From: Candidatus Aeolococcus gillhamiae
Lineage (GTDB): Bacteria; Chloroflexota; Dormibacteria; Aeolococcales; Aeolococcaceae
Reading direction: 5' to 3'
DNA length: 33,555 nucleotides
NCBI GenBank assembly: GCA_003244045.1
Contig: QHBU01000149.1
Span: 1 to 33,555, forward strand
Part shown: one piece after another, positions 8,320-17,399 of the stretch
How positions within the stretch are numbered: position 1 is the stretch's first letter
Layout of the letters: every line of letters starts with the position of its first letter
The notes under the pieces: generated by a model
What the model saw: the letters and a program-made list of their open reading frames with translations, nothing else
Told to the model about the DNA's origin: nothing
Databases searched by the model: none
Program-made: the position numbers and the translations under genes

Positions 8320-8339
8320 ACCATGGATGCTGCGAAGGC

Positions 8340-9218
8340 CTAGCCGCTGAAGTTGACCGGGCCGTGCCAGGAACCCTGGGCGTACCAGCCCTCCCAGAGT
8401 TTGGCGCCGGCGCCCTGCCAGAAGACGATCTGCTGGCTGCCGTCGGTGGTGACCACGGCGCTGGGCGCCGAGCTCAGCAGGCCCTGGCCGGCGAGGGCGG
8501 AGGCGGTGATGTCGGCCGGGCCGTGCCACGAGCCGAGGGTGAACCAGTCCTCCTGGAGGTGTCCGCCGGGGCTCCTGAAGAAGACGATCTGGGTGGAGCT
8601 GTCCGGGGTGACCGCGACGCTCGGCGACGACGCGAGGGTGCCGAGGCTGGTCAGGTCAATGGGACCGTGCCACGAGTTAAGAGTGAACCAGTCCTCATTG
8701 AGGTGGTTGTCGAGGCCCTGGAAGAAGACCAGCTGCGTGGAGCCGTCCGGGGTGATGGTGGCGCTCGGCGCGGAGGCTAGGGTGCCGAGGCTGGCGAAAT
8801 CGACGGGGCCGTGCCAGCCGCCGGCGCTGAACCACGCCTCACCGGGGTGACCGTCAGCGCCCCGCCAGAACACGAGCTGGGAGCCGTCGGTGGTGGTGAC
8901 CACCGACGGTGCGGAGGCGAGGGCGCCTTGGCCATTGAGGGCGGCGCCGGTGATGTCGACGGGCCCGTTCCAGGAACCACTGAACCACGCCTCAAAGAGG
9001 TGGCCGCCGGGACCCTTCCAGAAGACGAGCTGGGTGGAGCCGTCCTTGGTGACCGCGACCGCCGGGGTGGAGGTCAGCGCGCCGAGCTGCGGGAAGGAGA
9101 TCGGACCGTGCCAGCTCCCCTGGGCGAACCACGCCTCGTTGAGCTGACTGGTGGTCGTGCTCTTCCAGAAGACGAGCTGCTGGCTGCCATCCGGGGTCAC
9201 CGCCGCCTGGGGCGCGCC
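8340..9218 (-). repeat. Direct repeat copy 1: PLL propeller coding region
   Basis: This segment is highly similar at DNA level to 10338-11213 in the same orientation (around nine in ten bases by eye). Both copies end at the stop codon and start at the VGAPQxAVTPDGS segment. The main length difference is a one-residue indel in the fifth repeat. Domain duplication or gene conversion is likely. Confidence 0.85.
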
Positions 9219-10067
9219 CACGTTCTTCGGCAGGAACGACGGCGTCCCCGAGAAGCTGTAGTTGTCACCCGAGGTCACCGTGGGACTCGTGCCCCTGTCC
9301 TGGGCGGTGACCGTGTCCGTGCCACCGCTGGGGAGGCTGCTGGGCGCGTGGTAGGTGATCGACACCATGCCGTTGTTGTCCGCGACGAATGTCTTCGGAG
9401 TGGAGGTCAGCGGCTTGGTCAGCGTCGGGTTGTTGTCGACGGCCGTCGCGCTGCCCGCACCGACGAAGGACAGGAAAACTGTGCCACTGGGAATGCCAGC
9501 GCCAGCGGCGTCCTTGACGATGACACTGAAGGTGACCGAGGCGCCGGCGGCCAGGGATCCCGTGGGGGCGATTGGCGGCGCCGGGCTCCACCCGTACGAG
9601 GCCACGGCGGAGAAGGCGTACGCATCGGACCCAGTGATAGTGGGAGTTGCCGAATCACCGGCGGTGATGACATCCCGTCCGGAGGTTGGCACGGGACCCG
9701 GGGAGGGCGTGTACGTGATGACCAGTTGGCCGCTGCTTGCCGGGAAGGAGGTCGGTGTCGGGCCCAGGGCCGTGGTTCCGACCTTTGCAGAGCCGCCCAC
9801 GGTGCCGGGGGGCTTCAGACCGACCGATGCGAACGAGAGAAAAATGTTGGACCCCGGAACTGGCGCGCCGGTCGAGTCGGCCGCCGTCACCGTCACTGAG
9901 ATCGGCGCCGATGCCGTCGTCAGGGTCCCGGCTGCCGCAATGGGCTTGGGGGTGAACGTGTACTTGGTCACCGGTCCGGCCGCAGCCGAATGGTGGAAGG
10001 TGCCGAAGCCTGCCGCGGCGACCGTGGCAAGGGCGGCGAGGGCGATGACAAACCGCTGACGAACCAT
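8340..10067 (-). CDS. Secreted Ig-like protein with PLL-type lectin propeller
   Basis: A 575-residue secreted protein. Residues 1-30 form a signal peptide (cleavage likely near SAAAG). Two Ig-like domains of invasin/Big_1 style span about 35-155 and 156-275. From about 283 to the end there are six repeats of 45-52 residues, each with the pattern SAPSxxxTxDGSxQLVFWxGxxxHLxEAWF followed by GSWHGPVD. This resembles the PLL/Photorhabdus lectin beta-propeller, which binds fucose and other sugars at the blades. A seven-blade fold would need one more repeat, so six or a cryptic seventh are both possible. ATG at 10067 with AGGAGG. No enzyme domain is visible. It is probably a secreted or wall-bound glycan binder. 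It is near-duplicate in its propeller with the adjacent phosphoesterase. Confidence 0.85.
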   Translation of the reverse strand: MVRQRFVIALAALATVAAAGFGTFHHSAAAGPVTKYTFTPKPIAAAGTLTTASAPISVTVTAADSTGAPVPGSNIFLSFASVGLKPPGTVGGSAKVGTTALGPTPTSFPASSGQLVITYTPSPGPVPTSGRDVITAGDSATPTITGSDAYAFSAVASYGWSPAPPIAPTGSLAAGASVTFSVIVKDAAGAGIPSGTVFLSFVGAGSATAVDNNPTLTKPLTSTPKTFVADNNGMVSITYHAPSSLPSGGTDTVTAQDRGTSPTVTSGDNYSFSGTPSFLPKNVGAPQAAVTPDGSQQLVFWKSTTTSQLNEAWFAQGSWHGPISFPQLGALTSTPAVAVTKDGSTQLVFWKGPGGHLFEAWFSGSWNGPVDITGAALNGQGALASAPSVVTTTDGSQLVFWRGADGHPGEAWFSAGGWHGPVDFASLGTLASAPSATITPDGSTQLVFFQGLDNHLNEDWFTLNSWHGPIDLTSLGTLASSPSVAVTPDSSTQIVFFRSPGGHLQEDWFTLGSWHGPADITASALAGQGLLSSAPSAVVTTDGSQQIVFWQGAGAKLWEGWYAQGSWHGPVNFSG

Positions 10068-10151
10068 CAGATGCGAACCTCCTGGGGTCTTTTCTCGAGA
10101 TTGGCCGCACGCAGGCTAACACCCGCGGCGATTTTTGGATTCATCTCAAAC

Positions 10152-10168
10152 ACTCGTTGTTAATGAGT
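10152..10168. promoter_or_regulatory. Operator-like imperfect palindrome
   Basis: ACTCGTTGTTAATGAGT is an imperfect 17-base palindrome (ACTC outer arms, TT/AA inner pairs) about 85 bases upstream of the lectin gene start on the minus strand. It could bind a dimeric regulator. No regulator is encoded nearby, so this is only a candidate. Confidence 0.2.
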
Positions 10169-10215
10169 CGCGCGCCTGTCTCACTGGCACATGACCGCGC
10201 TCAACGTCTCCACAC

Positions 10216-10243
10216 ACTATACGCACTGTGCACATTCGCACAA
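10216..10243 (-). promoter_or_regulatory. Candidate promoter of the lectin gene
   Basis: Minus-strand TTGTGC and TATAGT with a 16-base spacer, about 150 bases upstream of the lectin ATG in the 270-base gap 10068-10337. The -35 box is weak. No gene is seen in this gap. Confidence 0.3.
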
Positions 10244-10337
10244 CCCTGGTCGCGTCAATCGTTACCGCGCAATCGCTGAGGCGCAATCGCCGGTACAGAC
10301 TGACGCGAACGACCCGCGTGCTTGCCGCGAGCGGCTC

Positions 10338-11213
10338 CTAGCCACTGAAGTTGACGGGGCCGTGCCAGGAACCCTGGGCGTACCAGGCCTCCCAGAGGGT
10401 GGCGCCGGCGCCCTGCCAGAAGACGAGCTGGGTGGAACCGTCGGTGGTGATCGTGGCGCTCGGGGCCGAGGTCAGCAGGCCGGCACCGCCGAGCGCGTTG
10501 GTGATGTCGGCGGGGCCGTGCCAGGACCCCTGGGTGAACCAGTCCTCCTGGAGGTGGCCGGCGGGGCTCTTCGAGAAGACGATCTGGGTGGAGCTGTCCG
10601 GGGTGACCGCCACGCTCGGCGACGACGCCAGGGTGCCGAGCCCGGCGAAGTCCACGGGGCCGTGCCAGGCGTTGAGCGTGAACCAGTCCTCATTGAGGTG
10701 GTTGTCGGCGCCCTGGAAGAAGACGAGCTGGGTGGAGCCGTCCGGGGTGATCGTGGCGCTCGGCGCCGAGGCGAGGGTGCCGAGGCCGGCGAAGTCGACG
10801 GGGCCGTGCCAGCCACCGGCGCTGTACCAGGCCTCGCCGAAATGGCCGTCACCGCCGCGCCAGAAGACGAGCTGGGAGCCGTCCCTGGTGGTGACCACCG
10901 ACGGTGCGGATGCGAGTGCGCCCTGGCCATTGAGGGCCGCGCCGGTGATGTCGACGGGCCCGTTCCAGGAGCCACTGAACCAGGCCTCGAAGAGGTGGCC
11001 GCCGGGACCCTGCCAGAAGACGAGCTGGGTGGAGCCGTCCTTGGTGACCGCGACGGCCGGGGTGGAGGTGAGTGGTCCGAGCTGCGGGAAGCTGATCGGG
11101 CCGTGCCAGCTCCCCTGGGCGAACCACGCCTCGTTGAGCTGGTTGGTGGAGGTGCTCTTCCAGAAGACGAGCTGCTGGCTGCCATCCGGGGTCACCGCCA
11201 CCTGGGGCGCGCC
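10338..11213 (-). repeat. Direct repeat copy 2: PLL propeller coding region
   Basis: Second copy of the lectin propeller DNA, in the same orientation as 8340-9218 and about 2 kb away, here fused to a phosphoesterase domain. Recombination between the copies would delete the intervening lectin gene 5' part or generate fusions. Confidence 0.85.
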
Positions 11214-12248
11214 GACAGCCTGTGGCGAGAAGGGCGGCGGCGGAGGCGGCGGCGGCCCTGACCCAACGCCGAACGCGCCGCTGATGTCACCGTTGGCCGG
11301 ATCGGACGACGCGCCGAGCTGACCGACACCGTATGTATTCTCGATCCCCCGGAGGATACCGAGGAGGTTTCCGCCCGCGGTGTATGCACCGGCACCGCTG
11401 TTCTTGTTGGAGATCACCAGGGTGGCGACGTGGCCACCATTACCCCCGTTCCAGCCGCTCGTGTCAGTGCCCACCGACTCGTCCCAGGTGACGATGATGG
11501 TGCCGTTCTGCCGGTACCAGGCCGAGCTCATGATGGACGGGAGGTTGTTCTGCAGCCACGTGTCGCCCGTCGACACTGCGTTGGCGGTGCAGGGAGTGGT
11601 GCTGGTGTGCATGTCGTTGCACTGGTTGGGGGTGATCCACACGAAATCGGGCGGGGACGAACTGTTGAGGTCCGTCGACGCGTTGGGGCTGTACGGAACG
11701 ACGTTGGCACACTGCGCGGGGTTGTTGCGAATGCTCGCGAAGGCGACGAACGGGTTGTGGCTGGCCAGGTAATTGCCGGAGTCCCCGACGGTGTAACACG
11801 GGCTGGGCATGTCCTCCATGTACGCCTTCCAGCTGAACCCCGCGTTAGCGAGTTCGTCAACGACGGTTGTGTTGGCGTACGGAAACGGGGTGCCAGTGGG
11901 GTCCGTTCCGGCGATGAGGTCGTAATAGTCGGGGATGCTGCCGTGCGCCTGTGCGTACCACCTGGTGGCCGACCTATATTGCGAGGCGAGCGAGTTGATG
12001 TACGGCGCGGTCGAGTTGCCGATGATGGAGGGCGAGCCATCACTGGCGCTGTACGCCTTGTTCTCTTCGACGATGACCATCACATGCGGCGGCGTTCCCG
12101 CAGCCGTCGCGCCGACCGGACCGACCAGGGCGAGATGGCCTGCACCCAGAACGCCGATGACCGACGCGCTGAGAGCCAGGGCGGCTGCGCCAGGCACGCT
12201 GCACCGCCAGCGGCCGCGGGCCCGTCTCGTCGCCGCCGGGCCGATCAT
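10338..12248 (-). CDS. Secreted phosphoesterase fused to PLL-type lectin propeller
   Basis: A 636-residue exported protein. Residues 1-50 form a signal sequence with an arginine-rich n-region and a long hydrophobic core. A PF04185-type phosphoesterase (acid phosphatase/phospholipase C relatives) spans about 54-340, with the metal-binding EENKAY (61-66), IPDYYDLIAG, a PDFVWITPNQCNDMH block and IIVTWDES. A run of eight prolines links it to six PLL lectin repeats (about 348-636). The lectin may hold the enzyme on a sugar-bearing surface; the substrate is unknown. The ATG at 12248 is listed, but a TTG at 12260 has much better spacing from GGGGAG. A TATGAT at 12318-12323 is a possible -10. First member of a five-paralog family in this window. 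Confidence 0.85.
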   Translation of the reverse strand: MIGPAATRRARGRWRCSVPGAAALALSASVIGVLGAGHLALVGPVGATAAGTPPHVMVIVEENKAYSASDGSPSIIGNSTAPYINSLASQYRSATRWYAQAHGSIPDYYDLIAGTDPTGTPFPYANTTVVDELANAGFSWKAYMEDMPSPCYTVGDSGNYLASHNPFVAFASIRNNPAQCANVVPYSPNASTDLNSSSPPDFVWITPNQCNDMHTSTTPCTANAVSTGDTWLQNNLPSIMSSAWYRQNGTIIVTWDESVGTDTSGWNGGNGGHVATLVISNKNSGAGAYTAGGNLLGILRGIENTYGVGQLGASSDPANGDISGAFGVGSGPPPPPPPPFSPQAVGAPQVAVTPDGSQQLVFWKSTSTNQLNEAWFAQGSWHGPISFPQLGPLTSTPAVAVTKDGSTQLVFWQGPGGHLFEAWFSGSWNGPVDITGAALNGQGALASAPSVVTTRDGSQLVFWRGGDGHFGEAWYSAGGWHGPVDFAGLGTLASAPSATITPDGSTQLVFFQGADNHLNEDWFTLNAWHGPVDFAGLGTLASSPSVAVTPDSSTQIVFSKSPAGHLQEDWFTQGSWHGPADITNALGGAGLLTSAPSATITTDGSTQLVFWQGAGATLWEAWYAQGSWHGPVNFSG

Positions 12249-12260
12249 TCCACTGCGCAA

Positions 12261-12891
12261 GTCAATCTCCCCTACCCTATGCCTCACCGGTGGCCGTCCT
12301 GGAGAAGCTTGTCCACTATCATAGGGGACAGCGCCGGATGGTGCGATTGGTAGTTTCGACACCAATCCACCAGAATTCGGTCCTGCAGCCCAGGCCTCCG
12401 GGGACCGTGGTGGTGGTCGGCGCGCGGGACGACGTGTGGCTGAGCATGCTGTTCTCGGTGCCCAACGCCGGGGCCACCCTGGTCGCACGAGCTGACGTGG
12501 GCGAACGCCCAGCCGCGACTGCGGCGAGCGAATCATGTTGATGAACGCTCTCGCGCCAGACCTTCCGGGGTCGCGCGGCCACGTCGGGGCCGTTGACCCG
12601 GCGCCGATCCTCCGCGTCGCGCCGAACGCGGGGGCAAGCGAGTCTTCCGGCATGACGTCTTTGTTGGATGACCGCACAGGCAGACTGTTATGAAAAGGGG
12701 CGCGAAGGGCACAGAATCGATCTGGCACACCCCGCTGTATTCCCGCGTTCCTTTTCCGCGCCTGTCCCGCCGTGCGCGGACGTTTGGATGCCGCTGCGGC
12801 ACCGCCTTGTGGCAAAGGTGGTCATCGGCTATTCTACAGGTGCCCAAGCTCGCGTTGGTGTGCGTGGGTCGCGCAAAAATTGGGGGGATCA
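12261..12891. other. Divergent intergenic region with possible short gene remnant
   Basis: 630 bases between two divergently transcribed phosphoesterase genes. It should hold both promoters. Part of it, roughly 12398-12520, reads on the plus strand as TVVVVGARDDVWLSMLFS and following residues with high third-position GC, within an open frame starting at 12290 and ending at 12541. I do not recognise it, and it has no good SD. It may be a gene remnant or chance. The remainder shows no gene or RNA that I can identify. Confidence 0.3.
12807..12835 (+). promoter_or_regulatory. Candidate promoter of the IPT-phosphoesterase gene
   Basis: TTGTGG (12807-12812) and TATTCT (12830-12835) with a 17-base spacer. 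It would start transcription near 12842, about 50 bases before the ATG at 12892. Confidence 0.45.
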
Positions 12892-14790
12892 ATGGTCGGG
12901 AGGGGGCGGTTCTTTGTACGTCGCAGGGCGACGTCGATCAAAGTTGTTGGTCTCGCCGGTATTCTCGCCGTCGGGTTGATCGCGGGCGATCGCGTCACCG
13001 TCTTCGGCGCGTCGCCCGCGGTATCGGAATCGTTCGGCGCGGCAAATTCGTCCGCCGGGACGTCTCTGCCTGCGACCGGCGCTGCCACAGGTCCCGCTGA
13101 TCTGCTCGTCACAACGATCCGGACGCGAGCGCTCGGTAGCGCCGCCACCGTCACGGGCGTGACCGACACTGCGACCAACACCTGGACCAAGGCGACAGGG
13201 GTGACCGCCGCCCAGGCCGATGAGGAGATCTGGTACTCGAGCGGAGCGAATAGCGTGACCGGGGTGACCGTCTCCGTAAGCGCCGCAGCGTCCATCAGCT
13301 TCACGGTGCTCGACGTCACTGGCGCGTCAGCTCCGCTGGACCAGCAGGCGACGTCTTTCGGTACCGGCACCGCCGCGACAACGGGCACCACACCGCCGAC
13401 GGTCGCGGCGAGCGAGATCGCCATCGCCGACGTCGGCTGGAACAGCACAGCAACACCGAGCGGTCAGACGCCCGGGTACCAGACAACCACCGTCTTCCAG
13501 TCCAAGGCGAGCGGCGCCGCCAGCGGTGAACAGGCGGCCTGGACAGCGCTCTCGGCAACTGGCACACAGACATACGGGGCCACGCTGAGCGGCTCGGTGG
13601 CGTGGACCGGGGCCATCGCCACATTCCAGGCCGGCGGCTCGCCGCCGGCGGCGCCGACGATCAGCAGCTTCAGTCCCAGCAGCGGACCGGTGGGGACGCA
13701 GGTGACGATCAACGGGACCAACTTCACCGGTGCGACGGTGAAGTTCAACGGGACCGCAGCCGTTAACCCGACGGTGACGGCGACACAGATCACCGCCAAC
13801 GTGCCGTCTGGGGCAACCAGCGGACCGATTTCCGTGGCCACGTCGGGCGGCTCGACGGACACCACTAACTGCACGCCCGCCTGTAACCCGACGTCGTTCA
13901 CCGTGACGACCGCCACGGCGGCACCGCACATCATGTTCATCATCGACGAGAACAAGGCTTACAACAGCAGCGTTGGGACGCCCTATGTCATCGGAAGCTC
14001 GAACGCGCCGTACATCAACAGCCTGGCAAAAGCGTACCGCTCCGCTACCCAATGGTACGGCGACGAACACAACAGCCCGCTCGACTACTACGACCTCATC
14101 TCCGGGAACAACCAGTCAGGGGGCAGCAAGCCGTACACCGCCCGGACTCTGGGCGACCAGTTCAACGCCGCGGGTATCCCGTGGGTGGCCTACATGGAAG
14201 GGATGCCGAGCGCTTGCTATACCGGTCAACCCACAAGTTTCTACAGTCCGACCCACAACCCGTTCGCAGGCTTCCAGAACTACTCGCAGTGGTGCGGCAA
14301 TGTAGTGCCGTACCCCTGCCCATCGCAGTTCGGTAGCGGTTGCCTGAACACCAGCGCAGGCGCGACGGCAATGATGGCAACGCTCAACGCAGCGAACGGC
14401 CCCGACTTCGTATGGATCAGCCCCAACATGTGCGACGACATGCACACGAACGGCGGTCCGTGCCCGAGCAACGGTGTCGCCACCGGTGACACCTGGCTAA
14501 GCAACAACCTACCCACCGTGATGAGCTCACCGTGGTACACAAGCGGTGGTGTGATCATCATCACGTGGGACGAGAGCATAAGCAAGGACACATCAGGGTG
14601 CCCGGGTTGCGGTGCCACTGGCGGACACGTTCCCACCGTCGTGATCAGCGCCAACAACAAGGGGCTCGGACAGTTCACTAATCCGGGAGATCTGTTTGGC
14701 ATCCTGCACGGCATCGAGGCCGCGTACGGTCTCCCGTTCCTCGGTCATGCCGCCGATGCGCCCGTGGGAAATATCGGCGGGGCATTTTAG
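12892..14790 (+). CDS. Secreted phosphoesterase with N-terminal unknown domain and IPT/TIG domain
   Basis: A 632-residue exported protein. A basic n-region and hydrophobic stretch (about residues 12-35) form a signal or anchor. Residues 48-246 are an unrecognised beta-rich domain starting SFGAAN and containing GEQAAW and AWTGAIATF; it recurs in two neighbours. An IPT/TIG Ig-like fold follows (about 249-342; FSPSSGPVGTQVTINGTNF). The PF04185-type phosphoesterase (344-632) has DENKAY, LDYYDLISG, PDFVWISPNMCDDMH and IIITWDES. Its catalytic part is closest to that of the divergent lectin-fused gene. ATG at 12892 with GGGGGGA five to six bases upstream. Substrate unknown. The next gene follows after 36 bases, so an operon is likely. 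Confidence 0.85.
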   Translation: MVGRGRFFVRRRATSIKVVGLAGILAVGLIAGDRVTVFGASPAVSESFGAANSSAGTSLPATGAATGPADLLVTTIRTRALGSAATVTGVTDTATNTWTKATGVTAAQADEEIWYSSGANSVTGVTVSVSAAASISFTVLDVTGASAPLDQQATSFGTGTAATTGTTPPTVAASEIAIADVGWNSTATPSGQTPGYQTTTVFQSKASGAASGEQAAWTALSATGTQTYGATLSGSVAWTGAIATFQAGGSPPAAPTISSFSPSSGPVGTQVTINGTNFTGATVKFNGTAAVNPTVTATQITANVPSGATSGPISVATSGGSTDTTNCTPACNPTSFTVTTATAAPHIMFIIDENKAYNSSVGTPYVIGSSNAPYINSLAKAYRSATQWYGDEHNSPLDYYDLISGNNQSGGSKPYTARTLGDQFNAAGIPWVAYMEGMPSACYTGQPTSFYSPTHNPFAGFQNYSQWCGNVVPYPCPSQFGSGCLNTSAGATAMMATLNAANGPDFVWISPNMCDDMHTNGGPCPSNGVATGDTWLSNNLPTVMSSPWYTSGGVIIITWDESISKDTSGCPGCGATGGHVPTVVISANNKGLGQFTNPGDLFGILHGIEAAYGLPFLGHAADAPVGNIGGAF

Positions 14791-14826
14791 GGATCGCCGG
14801 CAGCACCGCGGGTGAAGGGGGACAAG

Positions 14827-17115
14827 GTGAGGGGTAGGCGCCTCCGCCGCCGTCGTGGTTCGATTCGGTTGGCGGTACTTCCAACGCTTGCGTTGGCGGG
14901 AGCGGTCGCCGCGACTTTACCGGTGCTGCAGATGAAGTCGGCGAGCGCCAGCTCCGGGTTTGTGCAGTCCTTTGGTGCGGCGACCGGAACCGGCAGCGCC
15001 ACACTGTCGGCATCGCCGTCGACCGCCACCACGGCAGGCAACCTGCTCGTCGCCACCGTCAGGGATCGCAACGTCACCTCACCGGCACCCATCCTGAGCG
15101 TCACCGACTCGGCATCGAACGTCTGGGTCCGCGCGGCGAGCGTTTCCCAACGGCAGGCGGTGGAGGAGATCTGGTACGTCGCGAATGCCGCCAGCCTGTC
15201 CACGGCCCAGTCGGTGACGGTGACGGCCGGGGGGACATCCGCGTCCAGCTCGGCGATCGCCCTAACTGTCATCGTGGCGGTGGGTGACGCGTCGACGACG
15301 CTCGACAAGTCGGCGACGGCGTCGGGCACCGGCACGGCGGCATCGACCGGCACGACTGCCCCCACAACCCAGTCGGCAGAGTTCGCCGTTGGCGACGTTG
15401 GCTGGAACGGCTCGTCAACACCGAGCCAGGCGTCTGGATACACTGCTACCGGCGTCGAGCAGGCGAAGGTGAGTGGCAGCCAGGCGGGGGAGCAGGCCGC
15501 CTGGCAGGTGCTCAGCGCCACCGGTCCTCAGGGCTATGGCGCCACCCTCAGCTCTGCCGTCGCGTGGACGGGGGCAATCGCGACGTTCAAAGTCGCCGCC
15601 GGCCCGACGCCTACACCAAGCGCCACCCCAACCGCGACACCGACTGCCACCCCGACGCCGCCGCCAACCGGCGGAGACTGGCCTGAGTACCTGCACGACC
15701 CGCTGGGAAGCGGCTTCACCAGCGAAACCCTGGTCAACCCGTCGAATGCCGCAGCGCTGAAGCCACAGAAAGGCTGGCCGGTGGCATTGACGAATGGAGC
15801 GGTCTGTCCGAGCACGCAAGACACCTGCTCCAACATGATCTTCTCGCAGCCCATCGTGGCCACCGTGAGCGGTGCCCCCCTGGTGTACGCGGGCTCGTGG
15901 AACGGCAGCGAGTTCGCGCTGTGCGCAGCGGCCTCGTGCACCGTGGGCTCGACCACGTACAACGACGGCCAGGTGGTGTGGAGCACATACATCGGTCGCA
16001 CGAGCGGATGCGGTGGTCCCCAGAAGAGCGCCGTCCAGGGGGTGACGTCCGCAGCCGCGGTCGCCACCGTCGCGGTCAACGGCGTGAGCCAGCCCGTGGT
16101 GTTCGTGGGCGGGGGAGGAGACATCGCCCAGTCGGGCGCCGTGATACCGGGTGCAACGTCACAGTACATGGCGCTCAATGCCCTCACCGGCGCCGTGCTC
16201 TGGCACACGTCGCTGGGATCCGCTCCCACCAGCTACTCGTGGAGCTCGCCGCTGTTCGCCAACGGAAGCCTGTACGTCGGCATCTCGTCGCTCAGCGACT
16301 GCCCGCTGGTGCAGGGAGGGCTTGCCCAGCTCGCTCCCGCCACCGGCACGGTGCTGCACTCCTTCGCGACCGTGCCGAGCGGCTGTTTCGGCGGCAGCAT
16401 CTGGGGCTCCCTGACGTCGGACGCCGCCGGCAACGTGTATGCGGCCACAGGGAACCCCGGGGGCGGGTGCACGTCGTCCGAGCCCTACGCGCCGGCGGTG
16501 CTCGAGCTGAGCCCCACGCTCGCATTGGCGGGGTCCTGGCAGCTGCCCGTCGTCGAGCAGGGCCCTGACAGCGACTTCGGCTCAACGCCAACCATGTTCA
16601 CCGGCACGGTCACGCCCGGCGGGACACTGTTGGCGCTGGTGGGGGTGGCCAACAAGAACGGCATCTACTACGTCTTCCAGCAGGGCAGCCTCGGCGCCGG
16701 CCCGCTGCAACGCGTGCGCGTCGCCAACGGGACGGGCGGATTCAAGGGCAGCATCTCGCCCAGCTCGTGGGACGGCAGCAGGCTGTACATCGCCGGCGGA
16801 AACACGAGCATCAACGGGACCGCATACGTCGGCAGCCTGCGTGCGTTCGACCCCAACAACCTGGCGGCGCCGCTGTGGCAGGTCGGCTTCACCAGCGGCG
16901 CGGCGGTGGGAGCGGTCGCCGCCGATCCCGGCCTCGCCATGGTGGGACATGCGCGCGTCGAGACCATCGTCAATACCCAGACCGGCGCCGTGCTGCTCAA
17001 CGCCACCGCCGCCTCGGGCGGCTCCTTCTGGGGAGCGGCCTCGATCGCCCACGGCGTCATCTACGTCGGCGACACGACCGGGATTCTGCACGCCTACAGC
17101 GTCAACGGAGTCTGA
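14827..17115 (+). CDS. Secreted PQQ-like beta-propeller protein with shared N-terminal domain
   Basis: A 762-residue exported protein. An arginine-rich n-region and hydrophobic core form the signal (about residues 1-42). Residues 48-258 carry the same unrecognised domain as the flanking phosphoesterases (SFGAATG, GEQAAWQVLSATGPQ, AWTGAIATFK). A PT-rich linker (259-282) leads to a PQQ-type beta-propeller (283-762), opening with GDWPEYLHDPLGSGF and showing repeated LNALTGAVLWH and GVIYVGDTTGILHAYS blades. Such propellers occur in alcohol and sugar dehydrogenases and in non-enzymatic scaffolds; cofactor binding cannot be told. The GTG at 14827 is preferred because AAGGGGG lies five bases upstream; another GTG is at 14812. 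Probably cotranscribed with the preceding gene. Confidence 0.82.
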   Translation: MRGRRLRRRRGSIRLAVLPTLALAGAVAATLPVLQMKSASASSGFVQSFGAATGTGSATLSASPSTATTAGNLLVATVRDRNVTSPAPILSVTDSASNVWVRAASVSQRQAVEEIWYVANAASLSTAQSVTVTAGGTSASSSAIALTVIVAVGDASTTLDKSATASGTGTAASTGTTAPTTQSAEFAVGDVGWNGSSTPSQASGYTATGVEQAKVSGSQAGEQAAWQVLSATGPQGYGATLSSAVAWTGAIATFKVAAGPTPTPSATPTATPTATPTPPPTGGDWPEYLHDPLGSGFTSETLVNPSNAAALKPQKGWPVALTNGAVCPSTQDTCSNMIFSQPIVATVSGAPLVYAGSWNGSEFALCAAASCTVGSTTYNDGQVVWSTYIGRTSGCGGPQKSAVQGVTSAAAVATVAVNGVSQPVVFVGGGGDIAQSGAVIPGATSQYMALNALTGAVLWHTSLGSAPTSYSWSSPLFANGSLYVGISSLSDCPLVQGGLAQLAPATGTVLHSFATVPSGCFGGSIWGSLTSDAAGNVYAATGNPGGGCTSSEPYAPAVLELSPTLALAGSWQLPVVEQGPDSDFGSTPTMFTGTVTPGGTLLALVGVANKNGIYYVFQQGSLGAGPLQRVRVANGTGGFKGSISPSSWDGSRLYIAGGNTSINGTAYVGSLRAFDPNNLAAPLWQVGFTSGAAVGAVAADPGLAMVGHARVETIVNTQTGAVLLNATAASGGSFWGAASIAHGVIYVGDTTGILHAYSVNGV

Positions 17116-17399
17116 CACTATCCAATCAGCCGGTGTGGTGTGTTTGCTGCTGCGACATTTGATGCGTTTGCGTCTCCCGCCCCGTGCTTGCAATACTGGC
17201 GGCCGGATTTAGGGGGGCACCTATCACGGTAGGGAGATACACGTCGTGGCAGCCGTTGCACGCGCCTGCACGCGCCGACGTCAACGCCGCGGTCACGGGC
17301 GCCGAGGATGGACAACAGGTCTGTCTCGACATGTCACCCGCTCACGACGAAATCGCACAGCCGGGAGGAGTCGCGGAGACTCCTGCGTACGGTGGTCGC
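17116..17399 (+). other. Leader/intergenic region before the anchored phosphoesterase
   Basis: 284 bases without a convincing gene. It contains a strong 7-base hairpin AGGAGTC-GCGGA-GACTCCT near 17367-17385, just upstream of the chosen start. TTGCGT and AATACT with an 18-base spacer near 17168-17197 are a weak promoter candidate. The phosphoesterase frame is open through most of it, so an N-terminal extension from ATG 17331 is possible. I do not recognise a riboswitch class. Confidence 0.3.

Noticed and set aside
8340-9218. Regularly spaced DNA repeats resembling a repeat array such as CRISPR
   Set aside because: The ~140-base periodicity comes from in-frame propeller blades with variable codons, not from short identical repeats with unique spacers.
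10838-11260. Plus-strand PPGPCQKTSW-like repeated frames opposite the propellers
   Set aside because: They are antisense mirrors of the lectin repeats, present in both copies only because the DNA is duplicated.
17200-17399. c-di-AMP or c-di-GMP riboswitch in the leader
   Set aside because: I looked for the conserved core segments of the ydaO and GEMM classes and did not find them.
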